This document shows, one piece after another, positions 45,556-50,965 of a stretch of 50,965 nt of DNA (within the stretch, counting starts at the first letter, position 1; every line of letters starts with the position of its first letter). A model generated the notes under the pieces. That model was not told the DNA's origin. It made no database searches and was given only the letters and a program-made list of their open reading frames with translations. The stretch comes from Castellaniella sp049673105 (GTDB lineage: Bacteria > Pseudomonadota > Gammaproteobacteria > Burkholderiales > Burkholderiaceae_B), in the NCBI RefSeq assembly GCF_049673105.1, contig NZ_JBATXG010000016.1, positions 1 through 50,965 on the forward strand, in the 5' to 3' direction. A program made the translations under genes and the position numbers.

Positions 45556-46172
45556 TCCCCCAGGTCGGCCTGCTGGGCGGCAGTTTCGACCCGGTCCACT
45601 TGGCGCATATCGCTCTGGCCCGAGCGGCCTGCCAGGCGCTGCAACTGGCTCACGTCGAACTACTGCCCGTCGGCACGCCCTGGCAGCGAGGACGCTTGGG
45701 CGCATCCCCCGACCATCGCCTGGCCATGCTCAAACTGGCTTGCGGCGACGACCCCCGGCTGCGCATCAACCCCATCGAACTCCAACGCCCCGGCGCTACC
45801 TATACCATCGACACGCTGATGGCCCTGCCCCCCACGGCCCGTTACACCTGGATCCTGGGGTCCGATCAGCTGGCCAATTTCTGTACCTGGCACCGCTGGC
45901 GCGATATCCTGCAGTATGTGCGTCTGGCAGTGGCTCAGCGCCCAGGAACCTCGCCGGAACCGCCGGAGGAACTGGCCCAGGCCTTGTCTCCGGGCGGTCT
46001 GGCGCACATTCCGTTTCCACCGCTGGACGTGTCCGCTTCCGCCATTCGCGAGACCCTGGCCCAAGGCCTCGCGCCTGAATCGCAACTCGACCCGCTGGTG
46101 CTGGGTTACATTCGTACCCATCAGCTCTATCAACGTCCGGCCCCCGCCCAGGACAGCTCTTACACGCCATGA
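45546..46172 (+). CDS. nadD: Nicotinate-nucleotide adenylyltransferase
   Basis: NadD adenylates nicotinate mononucleotide to deamido-NAD. The 208-aa protein has the nucleotidyltransferase motif GGSFDPVHLAHI at the N-terminus and the SASAIR variant of the ISSTxxR motif near 170. It overlaps the hemF end by 10 bp (GTG 45552 is an alternative start), and its stop overlaps rsfS as ATGA. Confidence 0.95.
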   Translation: MAVIPQVGLLGGSFDPVHLAHIALARAACQALQLAHVELLPVGTPWQRGRLGASPDHRLAMLKLACGDDPRLRINPIELQRPGATYTIDTLMALPPTARYTWILGSDQLANFCTWHRWRDILQYVRLAVAQRPGTSPEPPEELAQALSPGGLAHIPFPPLDVSASAIRETLAQGLAPESQLDPLVLGYIRTHQLYQRPAPAQDSSYTP

Positions 46173-46564
46173 ATCTGCAAAAACAGCAACGCCTCATCAT
46201 CGACGCCCTGGAAGACACCAAAGCCCAGGACATCAAGGTCTTCAACACCACCAGCCTGACGAGTCTGTTCGACCGCATCGTCATCGCCAGCGGGACGTCC
46301 AACCGCCAGACGCGCGCCATTGCCAGCCACGTCGCCGAACAGGCCAAGAAAGGCGGTCTCGAAGTCATCGCCTTCGAGGGCGAGGACACCGGCGAATGGC
46401 TGCTGATCGACCTGGGCGACATCGTCGTGCACTGCATGCAACCGGCCATCCGCAGCTATTACAACCTAGAGGAAATCTGGGGCGCCAAGCCTGTGCGCGT
46501 CAAGCTGCTGCCGACCGGCCCCGCCCAGGCATCGGGTTTCGACGACGACTTCCCCGAGGAATGA
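46169..46564 (+). CDS. rsfS: Ribosome silencing factor RsfS
   Basis: RsfS binds L14 on the 50S subunit and blocks subunit joining when nutrients are low. The 131-aa protein has the DUF143 fold, with DIKVFNTTSLTSLFDRIVIASGTS and GEWLLIDLGDIVVHCM, followed by a short acidic tail. nadD-rsfS-rlmH is a widely conserved order. The stop overlaps the rlmH start as ATGA. Confidence 0.96.
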   Translation: MNLQKQQRLIIDALEDTKAQDIKVFNTTSLTSLFDRIVIASGTSNRQTRAIASHVAEQAKKGGLEVIAFEGEDTGEWLLIDLGDIVVHCMQPAIRSYYNLEEIWGAKPVRVKLLPTGPAQASGFDDDFPEE

Positions 46565-47031
46565 AACTGCGTGTCTACGCGGTGGGCACCCGCATGCCCG
46601 CCTGGGTGCAGGACGCCTGGCAGGACTACGCCAAGCGCATGCCCAGGGACTGCGCCATCGAACTGCACGAAATCCGGCCCGAGCCGCGCACACAGGGAAA
46701 AACCACTGCCCAGCTGATGCAGGCCGAGGCCCAGCGCATCGAGGCCGCCGTGCACGAACCCGCATGGCGCGTCATTTTGGACGAGCACGGGCGCGACCTC
46801 AGCACCCGTGACCTGGCCGGCCACCTGGAAGCCTGGCGAGCCGGGGGCCAAGATATCGCCTTGATCATCGGCGGGCCCGACGGACTGGACCCGACGCTGA
46901 AACAATCCGCCAGACAGACGCTGCGCCTGTCCTCGCTGACTTTGCCCCACCCGCTGGTCCGGGTTCTACTGGCCGAACAACTATACCGAGCCTGGAGCAT
47001 CCTATCCGGGCACCCCTACCACCGCGATTAA
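46561..47031 (+). CDS. rlmH: 23S rRNA pseudouridine1915 N3-methyltransferase RlmH
   Basis: RlmH is a SPOUT-class methyltransferase acting on helix 69 of 23S rRNA. The 156-aa protein has the SAM-binding region ALIIGGPDGLDP (near 105) and the conserved end LLAEQLYRAWSILSGHPYHRD. The start ATG 46561 overlaps the rsfS stop by 4 bp. The frame is open far upstream inside nadD and rsfS, but that part is a shadow. Confidence 0.97.
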   Translation: MKLRVYAVGTRMPAWVQDAWQDYAKRMPRDCAIELHEIRPEPRTQGKTTAQLMQAEAQRIEAAVHEPAWRVILDEHGRDLSTRDLAGHLEAWRAGGQDIALIIGGPDGLDPTLKQSARQTLRLSSLTLPHPLVRVLLAEQLYRAWSILSGHPYHRD

Positions 47032-47040
47032 GGACACCCC

Positions 47041-48483
47041 ATGACCGCTCGTCGCCGCACTAAAATTGTCGCTACTCTGGGTCCGGCCACTTCCAGCCCG
47101 GAACGCATTGAGGCATTGATTCAAGCCGGCCTGGATGTCGCCCGGTTGAATTTTTCACATGGCACGGCGCAAGACCACCGGGAACGCGTCCGCCTGGTGC
47201 GCGAGATTGCCGCTCGACTGGATCGCCATGTCGCCATCATGGGCGACTTGCAAGGCCCCAAGATCCGTATCGCCCGCTTTCGCGACGGCCCCATCGAATT
47301 GCGCCCGGGCGATCCGTTCACCTTGTCCATCCACCATCCGGTGGATGCCGGCACAGCCAGCATCGTCGGCATCGAATACCCGCCGCTGGTCCAGGATTGC
47401 TCTCCCGGCGATGAACTGCTGCTGGACGACGGACGCGTCATCCTGCAGGTCACCTCGGTCGAGAACGAGGCCGTCCACACCACCGTCACAGTAGGCGGGC
47501 CGCTGTCCAACAACAAGGGGATCAACCGGCGCGGCGGCGGCATTTCGGCCCCTAGCCTGACCGATAAAGACCACCAGGACATCCGCCTGGCCGCCGAGCT
47601 CGAGCTGGACTACGTGGCCGTGTCGTTTCCCCGTTCCGGGACGGATATGGAACAGGCCCGACGCCTGGTCCGCGAAGCCGGCAGCGCCGCCTGGATCATC
47701 GCCAAGATCGAACGCGCCGAAGCCGTGGCGGATGATGCAGCCATGGACGACCTGATCCGCGCCAGCGACGGCGTCATGGTCGCCCGCGGCGACCTGGGCG
47801 TGGAAATCGGCGATGCCCGCCTGGTCGGCATCCAGAAACGCATCATCCAGCACGCCCGTACGCTGAACAAGATCGTGATCACGGCCACCCAGATGATGGA
47901 ATCCATGATCGCCAGCCCCATTCCTACCCGCGCGGAAGTGTCGGACGTCGCCAACGCGGTGCTGGACTACACCGACGCGGTGATGCTGTCGGCGGAATCG
48001 GCTTCCGGGCAATATCCGGTGGAAGCCGTGCAGGCCATGGCGCGCATCTGCCTGGGAGCAGAACAAGAACCCACCAGCATCCGCTCGCATCACCGCCTGA
48101 ACGAGACCTTCAGCCGTTGCGATGAAACCATCGCGCTGGCCAGCATGTATGCAGCCAATCACTTCCCCGGCGTCAAGGCCATCATCAGCCTGACCGAAAG
48201 CGGCCACACGCCGCTGATCATGTCGCGCATCCGCTCCGGCGTGCCCATCTACTGCTATACCCGACATGTGGCGACCCAGCGACGAGCCGCCATGTTCCGG
48301 GGGGTGTATACGGTCCCCTTCGACGCGGCCACCCTGCCGCCGGCCGAGGTCAGCGACGCAGCGATCGACATTCTGCGGCAGCGCGGCCTGCTGAAGACCG
48401 GCGATTGGATCATCCTGACCAAGGGCGATTTCTACAGCAATAGCGGGGGCACCAACGGCCTGAAGATCCTGCGCGTCGCCTGA
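47041..48483 (+). CDS. pyk: Pyruvate kinase
   Basis: Pyruvate kinase makes pyruvate and ATP from phosphoenolpyruvate. The 480-aa protein starts RRRTKIVATLGPATSSPERI and has RLNFSHG, IIAKIERAEAV and MVARGDLGVEIG, ending with a C-terminal regulatory-type domain (GDWIILTKGDF). It follows rlmH by 9 bp and overlaps maf by one base (TGATG). Its insertion between rlmH and maf is not the order I know best in relatives. Confidence 0.96.
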   Translation: MTARRRTKIVATLGPATSSPERIEALIQAGLDVARLNFSHGTAQDHRERVRLVREIAARLDRHVAIMGDLQGPKIRIARFRDGPIELRPGDPFTLSIHHPVDAGTASIVGIEYPPLVQDCSPGDELLLDDGRVILQVTSVENEAVHTTVTVGGPLSNNKGINRRGGGISAPSLTDKDHQDIRLAAELELDYVAVSFPRSGTDMEQARRLVREAGSAAWIIAKIERAEAVADDAAMDDLIRASDGVMVARGDLGVEIGDARLVGIQKRIIQHARTLNKIVITATQMMESMIASPIPTRAEVSDVANAVLDYTDAVMLSAESASGQYPVEAVQAMARICLGAEQEPTSIRSHHRLNETFSRCDETIALASMYAANHFPGVKAIISLTESGHTPLIMSRIRSGVPIYCYTRHVATQRRAAMFRGVYTVPFDAATLPPAEVSDAAIDILRQRGLLKTGDWIILTKGDFYSNSGGTNGLKILRVA

Positions 48484-49127
48484 TGATCCCGGCTTTCGTC
48501 CTGCTGGCTTCCGCCAGCCCGCGCCGTCACGACATCCTGAATCAGCTGGGTGTCGTGCATGGAGTTTTGCGCGTGCCGGCCCCGGTGGGCGAGGACGAGC
48601 CGCGTCTGCCAGGCGAGGCCCCGGCGGACTATGTCCGGCGTACCGCGCGGGACAAAGCCCGGCAGGCGCTGGCCTGGCTGGCAGCTGATGGGCGGCCCGA
48701 CGACATCCCCCTGGACTGGCCCCAGGACTGGGCGCAAGCACCGATCCTGTGCGCAGACACCACCGTCATTCTGGACGATGATGTGCTGGGCAAACCCGCG
48801 GATGCGCTCCAGGCCGCCGCCATGCTGCGCCGCTTGTCGGGCCGCACCCATCACGTGCATACCGCAGTCGTCCTGGCGGCGCACGGCCATCTGCTCGAAA
48901 CCTGCCAGATCAGTGAAGTACGTTTCCAACCGCTGGACGATGCCGATATCGAACAGTATTGCGCCACAGGAGAACCCTTTGGCAAGGCCGGCAGCTACGC
49001 CATTCAGGGGCGCGCCGCCGCTTTCGTGACGCACCTATCGGGCAGTCACAGCGGCGTCATGGGCCTGCCGGCCCACGACACCATGCATCTGCTGCAACAA
49101 GCGTCCGCACTGCCCTCCCGCCGCTGA
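48483..49127 (+). CDS. maf: Maf family nucleotide pyrophosphatase
   Basis: Maf proteins hydrolyse dTTP, UTP or modified nucleotides and are linked to septum formation. The 214-aa protein has the SxSPRR signature as LLASASPRRHDIL, a metal-site ADTTV (near 95) and GSYAIQGRAAAFV (near 170). It is coupled to pyk by TGATG. The subtype is probably the dTTP/UTP-specific YhdE group (R at SPRR and Q in AIQG fit), but this is not certain. No rng gene follows, unlike in many relatives. Confidence 0.9.
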   Translation: MIPAFVLLASASPRRHDILNQLGVVHGVLRVPAPVGEDEPRLPGEAPADYVRRTARDKARQALAWLAADGRPDDIPLDWPQDWAQAPILCADTTVILDDDVLGKPADALQAAAMLRRLSGRTHHVHTAVVLAAHGHLLETCQISEVRFQPLDDADIEQYCATGEPFGKAGSYAIQGRAAAFVTHLSGSHSGVMGLPAHDTMHLLQQASALPSRR

Positions 49128-49190
49128 ATCCAGAGGCGGTCCAAAGGGCAAATCCACCACGGGGTTATCCCTTGGTTCTCTCTGACATCC

Positions 49191-49219
49191 TTGACCCATA
49201 CAGCGCCTAACTCTAGGAT
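49191..49219 (+). promoter_or_regulatory. Candidate sigma-70 promoter of the Nramp-like gene
   Basis: TTGACC (49191-49196) and TAGGAT (49214-49219) are separated by 17 bp. The leader would be about 95 nt, with a GATGGCC/GGCCATC hairpin at 49258-49285. No known riboswitch is recognised in it. Confidence 0.55.
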
Positions 49220-49321
49220 GTTTGCCTAACAACTTGCTGAACATCGCAAGCTCCGGTGATGGCCGTGGCTGCATGCAGGGCCATCGTTGCATACTCGTTG
49301 TCTTCCAAAGAGGTATTGCAC

Positions 49322-50785
49322 ATGGTTGATCCAGCCGTCAGTTCCACCGCATCGGGCCAAACCGCCTCTGAAATCCGCAGCAGCAACCTGCCGCCTGTCA
49401 CATACCGGGATCTCCCCGAACCCCTATCCCTCAAAAAAGTCGTCGGCCCCAGCGTCCTGCTGCTGGCCGGATCGATCGGATCCGGGGAATTCGTCCTGTG
49501 GCCTTATATTTCCACCCAAACCGGCATGGCGCTGGTCTGGCTGGCCACCATCGGTATCCTGACCCAGTATTTCCTGAACATGGAAATCACCCGCTACACC
49601 CTGGCGACGGGCGAGACGGCGGTCACAGGCTTCACACGATTATGGAAACCCTGGAGCTGGCTGTTCATCATCATGGCCGTCATTCCATGGATGTGGCCGG
49701 GATGGGCGACCGGCAGTTCCACCGCCCTGACCTATGCCTTCGGCCTGTCCGCAGACGCCGTGATCCCCATCACCATTGCCTCGTTGGTCCTGATCGGCAT
49801 CATCCTGACGGTCTCTCCCGTGGTCTACAAAACGGTCGAAAAAATCCAGTTCTTCCTGGTCGCCCTGATCGTGATCTTCATGATCTACATTATCTTCGGC
49901 CTGCTGACAGGTGAATCCTGGTCGGCGCTGGTATCGGGCTTTACCACCGAAGTCCCCGACATTCCCGCCGCCATCGGCGAACTCCCCATCGCGCTGCTGC
50001 TGGGCGCCATCGCTTTTGCCGGCGCCGGCGGCGTCATGAACCTGGCGCAGTCCAACTGGGTCCGCGACAAAGGCATGGGCATGGGGGCGCTGCTGCCCAA
50101 GATCGTCTCGCCCATCACCGGAGAAGAAACCACCGGGGCAGCCATCGGCCACTTCTTCCCCCAGGACGAGGCCAATATGAAGCGCTGGCGCGGCTGGTGG
50201 CGCGTGGCCGACCGCGAGCAGTTCCTGACTTTCTTCGTGCTGGGCCTGCTGGCGATCATGCTGTTCATGATGCTGGCCTATACCTACCTGGGAGTCGGCG
50301 GCGAGGCAAAGAACTTCGATTTCGTGCGCCTGCTGGGTGAAACCTTGAACGACAAGGTCGGTAGCTGGGTCGGGCCAGCCTTCTGGTTCACCGGCGTCGT
50401 GGTGCTGCTGTCCACCAACCTGACCGTGCTGGACATGATCGGCCGCATCGTGGCCGACATCGCCAAAAACAACTGGCTGCGCGACAGCAAGGCCTGGTCG
50501 GAAAGCCGCCTGTACTTCCTGGTCGTCTGGCTGATGGTCCTCTTTGGCTCAATCATCCTGCTGTCCGGCGTCAGCCAGCCGCTGCTGTTGCTGGTGATCG
50601 CCTCGGCGCTGAACGGCCTGGTGATGTTCGTGTATTCGGTGCTGCTGATTCAGTTGAACCGCGGTATGCTGCCCCGCGCCATTGGCCTCAAAGGCGTACG
50701 TTTTATCGCCATTTTGTGGGCTGTGGTGTTCTATGGCGGCTTTTCGATCTACCTGCTGATAGACCAGTTCGGAAAACTGTTCTAA
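49322..50785 (+). CDS. Nramp-like divalent metal transporter (non-canonical)
   Basis: This 487-aa membrane protein has about 11-12 hydrophobic helices. TM1 reads GPSVLLLAGSIGSGEFVLWPYIS, and a later helix AGAGGVMNLAQSNWVRDKG. The fold resembles the Nramp (MntH/SLC11) superfamily, but the canonical DPGN of TM1 and MPH of TM6 are absent. It may carry magnesium or another ion, or a different substrate; manganese import should not be assumed. The start at ATG 49322 is chosen because GAGGT precedes it. It has its own promoter and is convergent with the incoming rRNA operon. Confidence 0.75.
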   Translation: MVDPAVSSTASGQTASEIRSSNLPPVTYRDLPEPLSLKKVVGPSVLLLAGSIGSGEFVLWPYISTQTGMALVWLATIGILTQYFLNMEITRYTLATGETAVTGFTRLWKPWSWLFIIMAVIPWMWPGWATGSSTALTYAFGLSADAVIPITIASLVLIGIILTVSPVVYKTVEKIQFFLVALIVIFMIYIIFGLLTGESWSALVSGFTTEVPDIPAAIGELPIALLLGAIAFAGAGGVMNLAQSNWVRDKGMGMGALLPKIVSPITGEETTGAAIGHFFPQDEANMKRWRGWWRVADREQFLTFFVLGLLAIMLFMMLAYTYLGVGGEAKNFDFVRLLGETLNDKVGSWVGPAFWFTGVVVLLSTNLTVLDMIGRIVADIAKNNWLRDSKAWSESRLYFLVVWLMVLFGSIILLSGVSQPLLLLVIASALNGLVMFVYSVLLIQLNRGMLPRAIGLKGVRFIAILWAVVFYGGFSIYLLIDQFGKLF

Positions 50786-50798
50786 GACAGATCTTTTT

Positions 50799-50816
50799 GG
50801 GGCGCTGCGGCGCCTC
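50799..50816 (+). terminator. Possible terminator of the Nramp-like gene
   Basis: A short GGCGC/GCGCC stem with a 4-nt loop, extended by a G-T and a G-C pair, lies 14 nt after the stop and is followed by a moderately T-rich stretch. It is weak and assigned by eye. Confidence 0.4.
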
Positions 50817-50847
50817 GCATTATCTTTCCGGACGTCCACAAAAGACA

Positions 50848-50881
50848 AAGCCCCTGCAGAGTGATCTGCAGGGGCTTTGCG
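50848..50881 (-). terminator. Intrinsic terminator of the rRNA operon
   Basis: A perfect 14-bp stem (CAAAGCCCCTGCAG with its complement) and a 6-nt loop start 11 nt past the 5S end. On the minus strand GTCTTTTGTG follows, giving a U-rich tail. It ends the rRNA operon and may also stop transcription from the convergent transporter gene. Confidence 0.85.
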
Positions 50882-50891
50882 GTATAAAAGC

Positions 50892-50965
50892 CTGACGATG
50901 ACCTACTTTCACAGGTGTCCACCCACTATCATCGGCGCGAAGGCGTTTCACTGTCCTGTTCGGGA
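50892..50965 (-). rRNA. rrf: 5S ribosomal RNA, 3' part
   Basis: The minus strand reads CCCGAACAGGACAGTGAAAC through GATGATAGTGGG to GTAGGTCATCGTCAGGC, which is the 3' two thirds of a proteobacterial 5S rRNA. The 5' part and the rest of the rRNA operon are outside the window to the right. The 3' end is placed at 50892 by similarity to known 5S ends. Confidence 0.95.

Noticed and set aside
45916..46560. In-frame upstream extension of rlmH through nadD and rsfS
   Set aside because: RlmH is 155-156 aa in all known members, and ATG 46561 forms an ATGA overlap with rsfS.
47155..48741. A 528-codon minus-strand frame opposite pyk and maf
   Set aside because: It is a shadow of well-supported genes with no domain or ribosome site.

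Overview
The window is high-GC and tightly packed, and its gene order and protein sequences point to a betaproteobacterium of the order Burkholderiales, most likely family Alcaligenaceae (Bordetella/Achromobacter/Castellaniella-like). The main evidence is the block ndk-rlmN-rodZ-ispG-hisS-yfgM-bamB-der-hisC-hfq-hflX-hflK-hflC-hisZ-purA, the rpsU-dnaG-rpoD operon, and hemF-nadD-rsfS-rlmH. The species is an inference; the only rRNA here is the 3' part of a 5S gene at the right edge.

Region 1 (1-8343) is an accessory catabolic and regulatory segment. ligA-ligB (protocatechuate 4,5-dioxygenase) and pobA (4-hydroxybenzoate 3-monooxygenase) are each divergent from one of two paralogous AraC-type regulators. 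Together they convert 4-hydroxybenzoate to protocatechuate and open its ring at the 4,5 position. Both divergent intergenic regions share the same 13-bp element, which suggests a common regulatory logic. Next comes an ExaC/AcoD-type NAD-dependent aldehyde dehydrogenase with a clear sigma-54 (-24/-12) promoter, divergent from an AcoR-like sigma-54 activator. Repeated upstream activating sites lie between them.

Region 2 (8378-28883, all minus strand) is housekeeping: the macromolecular synthesis operon (rpsU-dnaG-rpoD), a phosphoribosyltransferase with purA and hisZ, the hfq-hflX-hflK-hflC group, and the long operon rlmN-rodZ-like-ispG-hisS-yfgM-bamB-der-hisC, in which many stop and start codons overlap. 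ndk stands at its head, separated from rlmN by two hairpins.

Region 3 (29079-42548) has valS-pncB on the plus strand, tldD with a nitrilase-family amidase on the minus strand, a divergent small H-NS protein, a DUF4136-like lipoprotein, pepN, fbp, a quinone oxidoreductase and a DMT transporter.

Region 4 (42604-49127, plus strand) is yebC-purD-hemF-nadD-rsfS-rlmH followed by pyk-maf, again with 1-10 bp overlaps. After it come an Nramp-like transporter that lacks the canonical metal-site motifs, and the terminator and 3' end of an rRNA operon that enters on the minus strand.

I found no CRISPR array, insertion sequence, phage or toxin-antitoxin module, and no clearly novel multi-gene system. 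The most interesting signals are regulatory: the shared element at the two AraC genes, the sigma-54/enhancer region, and the non-canonical Nramp protein.
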